DNA from: Aldehydirespirator sp963662645
GTDB lineage: Bacteria; Actinomycetota; Acidimicrobiia; Acidimicrobiales; Aldehydirespiratoraceae
Length of the DNA: 64,000 nt
NCBI GenBank assembly: GCA_963662645.2
Contig: OY759762.1
Span: forward strand, 1,364,001-1,428,000
Reading direction: 5' to 3'
The notes beneath the pieces are model-generated. The model had not been told where the DNA came from. It searched no databases and saw only the letters and a program-made list of their open reading frames with translations. Every line of letters starts with the position of its first letter. Position 1 is the stretch's first letter. Positions 15,856 to 24,661 of this stretch are shown here, piece by piece. A program made the translations under genes and the position numbers.

Positions 15856-18402
15856 TTAGAAGCCGATGCTGGGGTCGATGAACTCGTTGGTGTGGATGTC
15901 ATCCACGCTCAGCCCGTCGGGCACGTCGGCGGCGAGGTCGGTGGCCAAGATCGCGTCGAGCACGCCCTGGATCCGGTCGGCCTCCATGTTGCCCACCACA
16001 GAGTCCGGGCCGTTGCCGATCAGGCCCAGCGCACGCTGCTGCTCGACCGAGAACTGCGCCAGACCCGGCGAATAGGTCCAGAAGCTCGCATACTGCGCCA
16101 CCGCGTCCACGATGATCGCGTTGGCCCGATCCGGCGAAGCGTCATAGGACACCACCGCCTGCTGGATGATCGGCACCACACGCTCCAGACACGGCCTCAT
16201 CGACTCCATGTCACGAGGACGCACACCAATGGTCTGCGAATAGATCTGGAACCCGGCATCGTGCAACAACTCGAACGCCACCGGCTTGCCCCAGTCGGTG
16301 TGAGTGTTCAGATACTGGTAGGGCTCAGCCGAGGCGAACCCCTGCTGCGCGATCTCGCCGCCGGCCGCTACGAACCGGGCCGGGCTGCCGTCATAGGACG
16401 GATCAACCTGATCCTCAGACCAGATCCCCTGAGCCACGAACACCCGCGAGAACACGCCGCCCGCGAACGTGTTGACCGTGATCCCCTCACGACCCAGATC
16501 CGCGATGCTGTTCACGTTCGGGTAGGTCTCCGGATCCCACATGATCATCTGCGGGTTCTGCTCCAACGGCGCCACCACCGACACCAAAGGCGCATCCGCG
16601 AACTGCAGGATCTGCGCATCAGTGGACGCATACCCCAGATGGATCGACTCGTCGGTGTACATGTAGCTCGACACCGGCGCGAAACCGATAGCCGGGCCAC
16701 CCGTGCGCACCTGGAAATCAATCCCCAGATCAGTGCCATCCAGCACCATCGAGCCCGTCACCGTCTGATTGTCGGTATCGACCACATAGTCGTCACCAAC
16801 CAAGTGATACATCGCACCATGCTCAGACTCCGGGAACCAATCCGTCTGAACCACCAACGGCGACGGACACACACCCGACAGATCCACAGCCACCATGGTC
16901 TCGGCGAAGCCGATGCTGGGGTCGATGAACTCGTTGGTGTGGATGTCATCCACGCTCAGCCCGTCGGGCACGTCGGCGGCGAGGTCGGTGGCCAAGATCG
17001 CGTCGAGCACGCCCTGGATCCGGTCGGCCTCCATGTTGCCCACCACAGAGTCCGGGCCGTTGCCGATCAGGCCCAGCGCACGCTGCTGCTCGACCGAGAA
17101 CTGCGCCAGACCCGGCGAATAGGTCCAGAAGCTCGCATACTGCGCCACCGCGTCCACGATGATCGCGTTGGCCCGATCCGGCGAAGCGTCATAGGACACC
17201 ACCGCCTGCTGGATGATCGGCACCACACGCTCCAGACACGGCCTCATCGACTCCATGTCACGAGGACGCACACCAATGGTCTGCGAATAGATCTGGAACC
17301 CGGCATCGTGCAACAACTCGAACGCCACCGGCTTGCCCCAGTCGGTGTGAGTGTTCAGATACTGGTAGGGCTCAGCCGAGGCGAACCCCTGCTGCGCGAT
17401 CTCGCCGCCGGCCGCTACGAACCGGGCCGGGCTGCCGTCATAGGACGGATCAACCTGATCCTCAGACCAGATCCCCTGAGCCACGAACACCCGCGAGAAC
17501 ACGCCGCCCGCGAACGTGTTGACCGTGATCCCCTCACGACCCAGATCCGCGATGCTGTTCACGTTCGGGTAGGTCTCCGGATCCCACATGATCATCTGCG
17601 GGTTCTGCTCCAACGGCGCCACCACCGACACCAAAGGCGCATCCGCGAACTGCAGGATCTGCGCATCAGTGGACGCATACCCCAGATGGATCGACTCGTC
17701 GGTGTACATGTAGCTCGACACCGGCGCGAAACCGATAGCCGGGCCACCCGTGCGCACCTGGAAATCAATCCCCAGATCAGTGCCATCCAGCACCATCGAG
17801 CCCGTCACCGTCTGATTGTCGGTATCGACCACATAGTCGTCACCAACCAAGTGATACATCGCACCATGCTCAGACTCCGGGAACCAATCCGTCTGAACCA
17901 CCAACGGCGACGGACACACACCCGACAGATCCACAGCCACCGATTCCGGCTCCAGCGAGGCCGGTTCGGCAGCGGCCGCAGCAGCAGCGGCCGCGGCCTC
18001 AGCGGCAGCCTCCTCAGCAGCAGCGGCGGCAGCATCGGCCTCAGCCTGGGCCGCGGCGGCCTCAGCCTCAGCCGCTTCCAGGGCCGCCTCGAGCTCGGCG
18101 ACGACCTCGGGGTCTATGGTTCCCTCAGCTTCGGCCAAGGCCGCGTCGAGGGCCGCCTGGGCCTCAGCCGCGGCGGACGCGGCCTCCTCGGCCCGAGCGG
18201 CCGCCTCATCGGCCTCAGCCTGGGCCGCGGCGGCCTCAGCCTCAGCCGCGGCGGCGTCGGCCTCAGCGGCGGCCGCAGCAGCCTCAGCCGCGGCGGTGTC
18301 GGCGTCCGCAACGCCGTCACCGTCGTCGTCGCCGCACGCCGCGGCCAGCAGCCCGAAGGCAACCAGAACCGCGAGCCAGCGAAGCATCCTCGTGTATTGC
18401 AC
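15856..18402 (-). CDS. Substrate-binding lipoprotein with Ala-rich stalk and two identical NMT1/THI5-type domains
   Basis: 848 residues from a GTG at 18402 (GGAGGAG upstream). The lipobox is LLAAACGDD. Residues about 30-155 are an Ala/Glu/Asp heptad-like stalk (repeats of AAAEAEAAAAQAEAD), probably a coiled coil or helical spacer. Then come two binding domains of about 345 residues, each starting VAVDLSGVCPSPLVVQTDWF and ending NEFIDPSIGF, identical in protein and apparently in DNA, joined by AETM. Single-domain proteins of this family feed SsuC-like permeases, and such a permease and ATPase lie directly upstream. Two tethered binding domains could raise local binding capacity, as in multi-domain GlnPQ-type systems. 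A misassembly of a single-domain gene is the main alternative. Confidence 0.88.
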   Translation of the reverse strand: MQYTRMLRWLAVLVAFGLLAAACGDDDGDGVADADTAAAEAAAAAAEADAAAAEAEAAAAQAEADEAAARAEEAASAAAEAQAALDAALAEAEGTIDPEVVAELEAALEAAEAEAAAAQAEADAAAAAAEEAAAEAAAAAAAAAAEPASLEPESVAVDLSGVCPSPLVVQTDWFPESEHGAMYHLVGDDYVVDTDNQTVTGSMVLDGTDLGIDFQVRTGGPAIGFAPVSSYMYTDESIHLGYASTDAQILQFADAPLVSVVAPLEQNPQMIMWDPETYPNVNSIADLGREGITVNTFAGGVFSRVFVAQGIWSEDQVDPSYDGSPARFVAAGGEIAQQGFASAEPYQYLNTHTDWGKPVAFELLHDAGFQIYSQTIGVRPRDMESMRPCLERVVPIIQQAVVSYDASPDRANAIIVDAVAQYASFWTYSPGLAQFSVEQQRALGLIGNGPDSVVGNMEADRIQGVLDAILATDLAADVPDGLSVDDIHTNEFIDPSIGFAETMVAVDLSGVCPSPLVVQTDWFPESEHGAMYHLVGDDYVVDTDNQTVTGSMVLDGTDLGIDFQVRTGGPAIGFAPVSSYMYTDESIHLGYASTDAQILQFADAPLVSVVAPLEQNPQMIMWDPETYPNVNSIADLGREGITVNTFAGGVFSRVFVAQGIWSEDQVDPSYDGSPARFVAAGGEIAQQGFASAEPYQYLNTHTDWGKPVAFELLHDAGFQIYSQTIGVRPRDMESMRPCLERVVPIIQQAVVSYDASPDRANAIIVDAVAQYASFWTYSPGLAQFSVEQQRALGLIGNGPDSVVGNMEADRIQGVLDAILATDLAADVPDGLSVDDIHTNEFIDPSIGF
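15859..16894. repeat. 1,036-bp tandem duplication, copy A (3' copy of gene)
   Basis: Every base I compared matches 16906-17941 at an offset of 1,047. The offset is a multiple of three, so the duplication is in frame. Only an 11-base junction separates the copies. Confidence 0.9.
16906..17941. repeat. 1,036-bp tandem duplication, copy B
   Basis: Second member of the in-frame tandem duplication inside the substrate-binding protein gene. The paralogous segment at about 13130-14130 is more diverged, close to 93% in the part I compared by eye. Confidence 0.9.
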
Positions 18403-18508
18403 TTGTCTCCTCCTGGGGACGCGACCCGGCGCAGACCGGGTCGTTCTGTATACAGGCGCGTATGTTTATCGACCTGCGAGAACGGCTGCCAAAGCGAGCC
18501 TCAGGCCG

Positions 18509-19432
18509 TCACTTCTGGACGGTTTCGTGCCACTTGCCGATTATGAGGTTCTGCAGCCACCCGAAGGTCCAGAACACCACGATGCCGAGCGCTGAGGACA
18601 TCATCACTGCGGCCAGCAGTTCCTCGCCCTGCAGGTTGTTGGCGTAGCGCCTGAGCAACTGGCCGATGCCGACCTCGCCGCGGCCGAAGAAGAAGTCGCC
18701 GACGATGGCGCCGATAACGGACAGCCCGGCCGAGATTCGCAGGCCTGCGAAGATGGCCGGCAACGCTGCCGGGAACATGAGTTTCCGCAGTCGGGTGACC
18801 CGGTTCGCGTGGTGCAGCGTGAACAGGTCGTGCATGGCCCGGTCCGCCGACAGCAGCCCGAACAGCGTGTTCATGATGATGGGGAACAGCGAGATGATGA
18901 TGCACACCACCACCCGCGACGTCTGCCCGTAGCCCCACCAGAAGCCGATCAGCGGCACGATGGCCAGGATCGGTATCGCCTGAAGCGTCACCGCGAACGG
19001 GAACACGGCCCGCTCCACGATCTTGGCCTGGCTCATCATCGTGGCCAGAAAGAAGCCGATCGAGATGGCGATGGCCAGCCCGATCAGGGCGACCTTGGTG
19101 CTCGACCAGAGCCCCGAGAACATCTCGGAGAAGTTGGCCGAGTCGAGGAACCCGACGTCGACGACGTCGTGCACCGGCCGCATCAGGAAGCGGCGGCTCT
19201 CGTCGATGACGATGAAGGAGACGTAGTACCAGAACCCTATGACGCCCATGCCCAGCACAACAGGGGGCAGGATCGTCTCAGCCGCCTCTCGCCGCCGCGA
19301 CTTCACCCGGTAGGCCTTGGGGGCGTCGTCGGGCAGTTCCGGCGCGAAATGCCCGTCGGCGGGCGCGCTGCTCTGCTCCTCGGGCGCGGTGACTGTGCCG
19401 GCCTCGGACTCGGGGGATGCTTGCAGGGTCAT
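18509..19432 (-). CDS. ABC transporter permease, SsuC/ThiX-like (NMT1-type importer)
   Basis: 307 residues with a 45-residue polar cytoplasmic N-terminus and about six membrane segments. The coupling-helix EAA region is LRKLMFPAALPAIFAGLRIS followed by GAIVGDFF, characteristic of the nitrate/sulfonate/pyrimidine importer permeases. The gene overlaps the upstream ATPase by four bases (ATGA) and precedes the substrate-binding lipoprotein gene by about 105 bases, forming an ATPase-permease-binding protein-binding protein operon. One permease gene is present, so a homodimer is expected. The substrate is not deducible; pyrimidine-like or riboflavin-type ligands are reasonable guesses because of the binding-protein family and the nearby deaminase-like gene. 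Confidence 0.9.
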   Translation of the reverse strand: MTLQASPESEAGTVTAPEEQSSAPADGHFAPELPDDAPKAYRVKSRRREAAETILPPVVLGMGVIGFWYYVSFIVIDESRRFLMRPVHDVVDVGFLDSANFSEMFSGLWSSTKVALIGLAIAISIGFFLATMMSQAKIVERAVFPFAVTLQAIPILAIVPLIGFWWGYGQTSRVVVCIIISLFPIIMNTLFGLLSADRAMHDLFTLHHANRVTRLRKLMFPAALPAIFAGLRISAGLSVIGAIVGDFFFGRGEVGIGQLLRRYANNLQGEELLAAVMMSSALGIVVFWTFGWLQNLIIGKWHETVQK

Positions 19433-20178
19433 GAGTGGGAACCTCTCAGGGCCAATGAGACCTCGCCGCTGAGGAGGGCGAAGTCGGGCTCGAACCGCAA
19501 CTCGGGCTGGCGCGGGTAGCTGAACGGCACGTCGAAGCCGGCCACGATGCGTCCCGGGCGAGCCGACATGACGTACACCTTGGTGCTCATGAACACGGCC
19601 TCGCCGATCGAGTGGGTGATGAACAGCCCGGCGAACCCCTCCGACTGGAAGAGCCGCTGAGTCTCCTCGTTGAGATGCTCCCGGGTGATCTCATCCACCG
19701 CGCCGAAGGGCTCGTCGAACAGGAACAACGGCGGCTTGAGGGTGAGGGTTCGGGCCAGCGAGGTCCTCATCTTCATTCCGCCCGACAGCGACTTCGGATA
19801 GTGGTTCTCGAAGCCCGTCAACCCGACCAGTTCGATGGCCGCAGTCGACAATGATCGGCGCTCGCCGGAATCGAAGCCGTGCAGCTCGGCGAAGAGCTCC
19901 ACATTCTGGCGCACCGTGCGCCACGGCAGCAGCGTGGCGTCCTGGAACACGTAGCCCAGGCGGTCCCGGTCGACTTCGACGCTGCCCGCGGTGGGCTCCA
20001 GCAGGCCCGAGGCGATTCGCAGCAGGGTCGACTTGCCGCACCCGGAAGGGCCGACGATGGTCACGAACTCGCCCTTGTCGATCGACAGCGTGATGTCGCG
20101 CAGCGCTTCGGTTCCGTCGGGGAAGATCATGCCTATCCCGTCGAAGGACAGGGCACCGTTTGTGTTCGCGGTCGTCAC
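19429..20178 (-). CDS. ABC transporter ATPase, SsuB/TauB-like
   Basis: 249 residues from GTG 20178, which has a GGGGGAG sequence upstream. An in-frame GTG at 20253 would add 25 residues without a ribosome site. Walker A is GPSGCGKST, the Q-loop VFQDATLLPW, the signature LSGGM, Walker B LFLFDEPFGAVD and the H-loop THS. Motif spacing matches the nitrate/sulfonate/taurine and pyrimidine importer ATPases. It is the first gene of the operon with the permease and the two binding lipoproteins. It is divergent from a flavodoxin-fold reductase gene, so the roughly 100-base gap should hold both promoters. Confidence 0.92.
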   Translation of the reverse strand: MTTANTNGALSFDGIGMIFPDGTEALRDITLSIDKGEFVTIVGPSGCGKSTLLRIASGLLEPTAGSVEVDRDRLGYVFQDATLLPWRTVRQNVELFAELHGFDSGERRSLSTAAIELVGLTGFENHYPKSLSGGMKMRTSLARTLTLKPPLFLFDEPFGAVDEITREHLNEETQRLFQSEGFAGLFITHSIGEAVFMSTKVYVMSARPGRIVAGFDVPFSYPRQPELRFEPDFALLSGEVSLALRGSHS

Positions 20179-20282
20179 CAGACCCGTCTCCCCCTTCGTG
20201 GCCGACGATGCTGACGGTTGCTGATCGCAACGACGACCATACAGTATCGCCACCAGTCACTGACCAGACCGGGTAGCGAATC

Positions 20283-20843
20283 GTGAGAGTGCTCCTGCTA
20301 GACGGCTACGGCCCCTCGGACCCCGACCGCCGCGTGGTGGATGAGGCGGTGGAGGAGCTGAGTGCGGGGCACCACGACGTGGACCTGCTGGCGGTGCACG
20401 GTTTCAACTCGGTGATGTCCGCGGCCGAGCGAGTCGCCTATCACGGCGAGCAGCCGGTGATCTCCGATGATGTCCGCGACTCGGCCGAGAGGCTGCGGGC
20501 CGCGGAGGCGCTGCTGTTCTGCTATCCCACCGTGGCGTTCAACGTGCCGGCAACGCTGAAGGGCTGGCTCGAGCGGGTCCTGGTCCCGGGCGTCGCCTTC
20601 GTGTTCGACGACAAGCACCGGGTCCGGCCGGGCATGGAGAACATCCGGCGGATCGGGGCGATCACCACCAGCCCACACGGCCGCCTGGCCCGGCTGCGGG
20701 GCCGGGACGCAGGCAAGCGCACCACGGCCCGCACGCTGAGGCTGAGCGCCCACAAGCGCTGCCGCACCACCTTCGTGTCGGTGCCCACTCCCGCCGACGA
20801 CGAGGGCATCGCCAAGATCCGCAAAGCCCTGCGCCGCTGGTAA
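20283..20843 (+). CDS. NAD(P)H-dependent flavodoxin-fold oxidoreductase
   Basis: 186 residues from a GTG. The N-terminal strand MRVLLLDGYGPSD and later LLFCYPTVAFNVPATLKGWLERVLVPGVAF fit the flavodoxin-like NAD(P)H:quinone/FMN reductase family (MdaB/Kef-accessory type), in which the WLERV-PG-AF segment lines the FMN pocket. Such enzymes can supply reduced flavin to monooxygenases, and a luciferase-like monooxygenase gene lies just downstream on the opposite strand. That link is inference from position. The protein is soluble and would bind FMN or FAD. Confidence 0.82.
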   Translation: MRVLLLDGYGPSDPDRRVVDEAVEELSAGHHDVDLLAVHGFNSVMSAAERVAYHGEQPVISDDVRDSAERLRAAEALLFCYPTVAFNVPATLKGWLERVLVPGVAFVFDDKHRVRPGMENIRRIGAITTSPHGRLARLRGRDAGKRTTARTLRLSAHKRCRTTFVSVPTPADDEGIAKIRKALRRW

Positions 20844-20974
20844 GGCCCGCCGGCCCGCCGGCACAGAGGCGACAGGCCGGGGGGTGGCGACGGGTCCGGG
20901 CGGCTGACAATGGGGCGCAGCCCCGTCAGCCGGACGGAGCCCGGCGACAGGACCCGCCGGCCGGAACAACCCGA

Positions 20975-22126
20975 TCAGGTCAGCAGGGGCAGGACTTCCT
21001 CTGCGAGGCGGTGCAGGTGCTCCTCAACCTCTTCATAGGGGTCGCCGGGCATGGCTGGGAACAGCAGGAGGTTCTCCAAGCCGATCTGCTCGTCATACCA
21101 GTTGATGGTCTCAGCCACGTCCTCGGCTCTTCCGACCAGGTACATCTTCTGGTCGATGGACTGCTCCAGGGTGGGGATCAGGCCCGGCTTGGCCGGTCTG
21201 CCGTCGGGGCCCATGTAGCCCTTGCTCCAGCCGTAGGGACCGAGGAACTTCCAGAACTCGTCGTGGCCGGCCCGCACCGACGCCATGGCCTGCTCACGGG
21301 TGTCGGCGACCCGCACGTTGAGCACCAGCAGGCGGTTCTCCCCCCGGTCCAGATCGCGCCCGTGCTCGGCTGCGTGGATCTCCGCGAACTTCTCCCAGCG
21401 CTGCTTGACGAAGGAGTGGTGGTTGTTCCAGAACACGCCGCCCCAGCCCCACCGGGGCACCTGCTCCAGTGTCGGGGGCGACGTGATCGCCTGCCAGATC
21501 TCGTAGGGATACAGCGGGCGGGGCACCAGCGACAGCTCCGACACGAACCCGCCGCGGTCGGGAATGCCCGCCGGCGGGAAGTCGTACACGTCGCCATGGA
21601 AGCTGAACGTGTCGTTGTCCAGGGCCAGCCGGATTACCTGCATGGCCTCGTCGAACTGCTTGCGGTTGAACTCGTCCGCGGCGGCCTTGTCGGGATTGTC
21701 GAAGCTGCCGATCCTGGTGCCCAGCGTCTCAGCCTCGCGTGGCACCGTGCCCCGGCCCACGCCCAGGATCCCCCGCCCGCCGGACACGTTGTGCATCGTC
21801 GCGAAGTCCTCCGCCAGCCGCAGCGGGTGCCACTGCGGCACGATGTTGAACGCCATCCCGATACGGATGCGCTCGGTGCGCTCGGCCAGGATCGTGCCCA
21901 CCAGGATCCCGTTGGGGATGACCTCATAGCCCTCGTACTGGAAGTGGTGCTCGGTCAGCCAGTACGAGTCGAAACCCAGCCGGTCGCACACCACGCCGGC
22001 ATCAATTATCTGCTCGGTAGCCCGCCAGACTTCCTTGGAGCTGTAGCGACGGTCGGTGGGCGCCGGCGGGCCCGCGCCCGCGTCGGGGAACTCCACCCCG
22101 CCGAACAGGAACACCCCGGTGCGCAC
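20975..22126 (-). CDS. Luciferase-like (LLM class) flavin-dependent monooxygenase
   Basis: 383 residues from a GTG at 22126. TIM-barrel landmarks include FDSYWLTEHHF near residue 55, RIRIGMAFNIVPQWHPLRLAE, and GRGILGVGRG followed by a long insertion. The family uses reduced FMN or F420 to oxidise organic substrates; the EHHF motif favours the bacterial luciferase/alkanal monooxygenase branch. Its 3' end converges with the flavin reductase gene. It could use that reductase's product, but this is speculative. The substrate is unknown. Confidence 0.88.
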   Translation of the reverse strand: MRTGVFLFGGVEFPDAGAGPPAPTDRRYSSKEVWRATEQIIDAGVVCDRLGFDSYWLTEHHFQYEGYEVIPNGILVGTILAERTERIRIGMAFNIVPQWHPLRLAEDFATMHNVSGGRGILGVGRGTVPREAETLGTRIGSFDNPDKAAADEFNRKQFDEAMQVIRLALDNDTFSFHGDVYDFPPAGIPDRGGFVSELSLVPRPLYPYEIWQAITSPPTLEQVPRWGWGGVFWNNHHSFVKQRWEKFAEIHAAEHGRDLDRGENRLLVLNVRVADTREQAMASVRAGHDEFWKFLGPYGWSKGYMGPDGRPAKPGLIPTLEQSIDQKMYLVGRAEDVAETINWYDEQIGLENLLLFPAMPGDPYEEVEEHLHRLAEEVLPLLT

Positions 22127-22147
22127 GACGCCTACTGTAGAGCCGAT

Positions 22148-22438
22148 TCAGCGGTCGCGAACGACTCGGAAGGCCCGCATCGCAGCTTCCCGGAACCATT
22201 CCCCCATGGCCTCGTCGACCGCCGCTACGTCTGATCGGGGCACGGCGTCCCACGCCTCCATCGACTCCCAGCGGATCACCGCGTGCACCCTGCCAGGATC
22301 GTCGTCGGCGATCCACATCTCCTTGCTGACAAAGCCGGGGCGGCTCTCCAAGTAGCGGCTCCAGTGAAGCTCCTCGACCGCCAACCACTGCTCGCGCTCG
22401 TCGGGGTCCACCTCGAAGGTGAGGAACTCGATGACCAC
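22148..22438 (-). CDS. TIGR03792-like small protein (dimeric alpha-beta barrel type)
   Basis: 96 residues from a GTG at 22438. The sequence VVIEFLTFEVDPDEREQWL, then GFVSKEMWI, DDPGRVHAVIRWESMEAWDAV matches the small family known mostly from cyanobacteria (TIGR03792), which looks like a one-domain antibiotic-biosynthesis-monooxygenase-type ferredoxin fold. The reading frame is open far upstream opposite ubiD, but the family similarity starts exactly at this GTG. It lies 21 bases upstream of the luciferase-like gene in the same direction, so the two may be co-transcribed. Function is unknown. Confidence 0.75.
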   Translation of the reverse strand: MVIEFLTFEVDPDEREQWLAVEELHWSRYLESRPGFVSKEMWIADDDPGRVHAVIRWESMEAWDAVPRSDVAAVDEAMGEWFREAAMRAFRVVRDR

Positions 22439-22600
22439 GGACCTCAGGGTAGAGCGAGGAGCAGGTGGGGCCGAAGGCGTCGAGCACGCCAGGCTCGGGT
22501 GAGCCGATGCGTCCCGGCGAGAGTGATGTCGAAAGCTGGCCTTCACGGGCCAATGTGTCATCAATTTCGGGCGAGCCGGGGCGCGGCCTAGGGTGAGGAG

Positions 22601-23947
22601 ATGACTGAAGCCGTCTGCGACCTGCGCAGCTACATGGCGGTTGCCGAGGCCGCGGGAATGCTCAACCGCATATCGCGGCCCGTGAGCCTTGAGCATGAGT
22701 TGGCCGACGTGGCCGCCGCGCTGGAGCGCGCCGACGCGGGGCCCGCGCTGTTCGAGGCGCCGAAGGACTCGCCGTGGCCGATCTTCTCGGGGGCAGTCTC
22801 CAGTCGGCGCACCGCGGCGCTGGCCCTGGGCTGCGAGCCCGACGAGGTGGTCGACCGCATGGGCCACGCGCTGGAGCCCGCCAACGGAGTGCCGACCGCT
22901 CGGGTCGACGCTGCGGCCTGGCACGACAACTGCGTCACCGGCGACGATGTGGACCTGGCCGCCATACCCATACCCACGCACTCGCGGGGCGACGGCGGCG
23001 CCTTCATCACCGGCGCAGTGAGCGTGACCAAGGATCCGATCAGCGGCCGGGGCAACCTGTCGTACAACCGCATGCTGATGCTGGACCGCAACATCTTGGG
23101 CTTCAACGTCAACGAATGGCGCGACGTGGGCACGTTCATGCGCAGCCGGCCAGACCCCGACGCGCCCTTCGACGTGGCTCTGGCCGTCGGTCTCGACCCG
23201 GCGATCATGATCGCGGCCGGGGTGCGCACGCCGGTCGACGAACTGCTCATCGCGGGTGCCCTGCGAGACCGGCCGGTGGAGGTGTGCCGGGGCCGCACCG
23301 TCGACGTGGACGTGCCCGCGCGTGCCGAGGTGGTGATCGAGGGCCGGATCCGTCCCAGCCAGCGGGCCGACGAGGGTCCGCTGGCCGAGTTCCACGGCTA
23401 TCACGGCGAGATGTGGCCCAGCCCCACCGTGGAGGTGACGGCCATCTCCTGGCGCCACTCGCCGATCTACCAGACGATCATCCCGGGCTGGTACGAGCAT
23501 GTCTTCATCGGCAACGTGCTGCCCCGGGAGCCGCTGCTGCGCCGTTTCGTGCGCCACATCGACCCCGGTGCCGACGTGCACATCCCGCCCTACGGCAACG
23601 GCTTCCTGGCCGTCATCCAGATCGACCGAGACAACCCGGGCACGCCCAAGAACCTGGCCATGGCGGCCATGGCGGCCCACATCAACATCCGCAACGTGAT
23701 CGTGGTGGACCGCGACATCGACGTGAGCCAGCCCTCCGAGCTGCACTGGGCCCTCACCAACCGGGTGCACTGGCTCGACGACGTGTTCACCGCTGGCGGG
23801 GCCCAGGGCCACGAGATGGACCCCACCGCCGACAACCGGGGCGTGGGCACCAAGGTGGGCATCGACGCCACCTACAAGCGGGAGCGCCGCGAGTACGGCG
23901 AGCGGGTGGCCTACGCACCGGTGGACTTGGGGAAGTACCTGCCGTGA
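22601..23947 (+). CDS. UbiD-family decarboxylase
   Basis: 448 residues. It has the two-part UbiD layout: an N-terminal prFMN-binding region (ITGAVSVTKDP, NLSYNRMLMLDRN), an EGPLAEFHGYHGE segment carrying the acidic catalytic residues, and a C-terminal helical part ending in RVHWLDDVFTAGGAQGHEMDP. UbiD enzymes use prenylated FMN to (de)carboxylate unsaturated or aromatic acids. The ubiX gene for the cofactor follows downstream, separated only by a tandem-repeat stretch. Its end (GKYLP, stop) is echoed in the third repeat unit. The range of aromatic acids handled by this subgroup is broad, so the substrate is not named. Confidence 0.9.
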   Translation: MTEAVCDLRSYMAVAEAAGMLNRISRPVSLEHELADVAAALERADAGPALFEAPKDSPWPIFSGAVSSRRTAALALGCEPDEVVDRMGHALEPANGVPTARVDAAAWHDNCVTGDDVDLAAIPIPTHSRGDGGAFITGAVSVTKDPISGRGNLSYNRMLMLDRNILGFNVNEWRDVGTFMRSRPDPDAPFDVALAVGLDPAIMIAAGVRTPVDELLIAGALRDRPVEVCRGRTVDVDVPARAEVVIEGRIRPSQRADEGPLAEFHGYHGEMWPSPTVEVTAISWRHSPIYQTIIPGWYEHVFIGNVLPREPLLRRFVRHIDPGADVHIPPYGNGFLAVIQIDRDNPGTPKNLAMAAMAAHINIRNVIVVDRDIDVSQPSELHWALTNRVHWLDDVFTAGGAQGHEMDPTADNRGVGTKVGIDATYKRERREYGERVAYAPVDLGKYLP

Positions 23948-24091
23948 CGGCCGCGGATCGAGTCCCCAACCCCGGCCTGGGAAACAGCTGTCGTGAGCGG
24001 CGCGAGTCGAGTCCCTGCTCCCGGCCTGGGAAACAGCTGTCGTGACGGCCGCGAGCGGAGCCCTCGCCCCCGGCCTGGAGAAGTACCTGCC
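23944..24091. repeat. Three tandem units of 49-50 bp between ubiD and ubiX
   Basis: Units at 23944-23992, 23993-24041 and 24042-24091 each begin GTGA(C/G)(C/G)G and contain CCCGGCCTGG. The first two end AACAGCTGTC; the third ends GAAGTACCTGCC, repeating the last codons of ubiD. Each unit begins with a potential GTG start. The array places the ubiX GTG immediately after the last unit. Confidence 0.85.
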
Positions 24092-24661
24092 GTGAGCGGG
24101 CCGCGGCGAGTGGTGGTGGCCATCAGCGGGGCCACCGGCGTCGTCTACGGGGTGCGGGCGCTGGAGATGCTGCGGGACGTCGACGATGTGGAGAGCCATC
24201 TGGTGATCACCGGCCCCGGTCGCCAGACGCTCGCCTACGAGACCGACTTGGCCCCGGCCGACGTGGAGGCCCTGGCCGACGTGGTGCACGGCTCGCGCGA
24301 CATTGCCGCGCCGATCTCGTCGGGCTCCTACGCCACCGCGGGGATGATCATCGCCCCGTGCTCGATCAAGATGCTCTCGGCGGTGGCCAACTCCTTCGGC
24401 GCCGACCTCGTGTCGCGGGCCGCCGACGTGACGCTCAAGGAGCGGCGGCCGCTGGTGCTGATGGTGCGGGAGACGCCGCTGCATCTGGGCCATCTGCGCC
24501 TGATGGCCCAGGCCGCCGAGATCGGCGCGGTGGTGTACCCGCCGGTCCCGGCCTTCTACACCCGGCCCTCGTCCGTCGAGGACATCGTGGATCACACGGT
24601 TGTCCGGGCACTGGAACATCTGGGCGTAGAGGTCGGCAACATCCCCCGCTGGGGCGAATAG
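24092..24661 (+). CDS. ubiX: UbiX-type flavin prenyltransferase
   Basis: 189 residues from the GTG at 24092. RVVVAISGATGVVYG is the family N-terminus; SSGSYATAGMIIAPCSIKML and LMVRETPLHLGHL follow, with PPVPAFYTRP near the end. UbiX joins a prenyl group to FMN to make the prFMN cofactor of UbiD, whose gene is directly upstream. The frame is also open from 23993, but that part is the tandem-repeat array and not family sequence. Length and motifs are complete. Translation probably depends on coupling with the ubiD stop region, because no clear ribosome site precedes the GTG. Confidence 0.92.
   Translation: MSGPRRVVVAISGATGVVYGVRALEMLRDVDDVESHLVITGPGRQTLAYETDLAPADVEALADVVHGSRDIAAPISSGSYATAGMIIAPCSIKMLSAVANSFGADLVSRAADVTLKERRPLVLMVRETPLHLGHLRLMAQAAEIGAVVYPPVPAFYTRPSSVEDIVDHTVVRALEHLGVEVGNIPRWGE

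Noticed and set aside
15844..18546. 900-codon open frame on the plus strand
   Set aside because: It is antisense to the tandem binding-protein gene. It is His/Arg-rich, repeats exactly with the real gene and has no family similarity.
23944..24091. Possible CRISPR-like array
   Set aside because: The units are contiguous with no spacers, number only three and include gene-end sequence.
22439..24619. Long minus-strand frame running upstream of the TIGR03792-like protein
   Set aside because: It is antisense to ubiD and ubiX. Only the last 96 codons (22148-22438) resemble a protein family.
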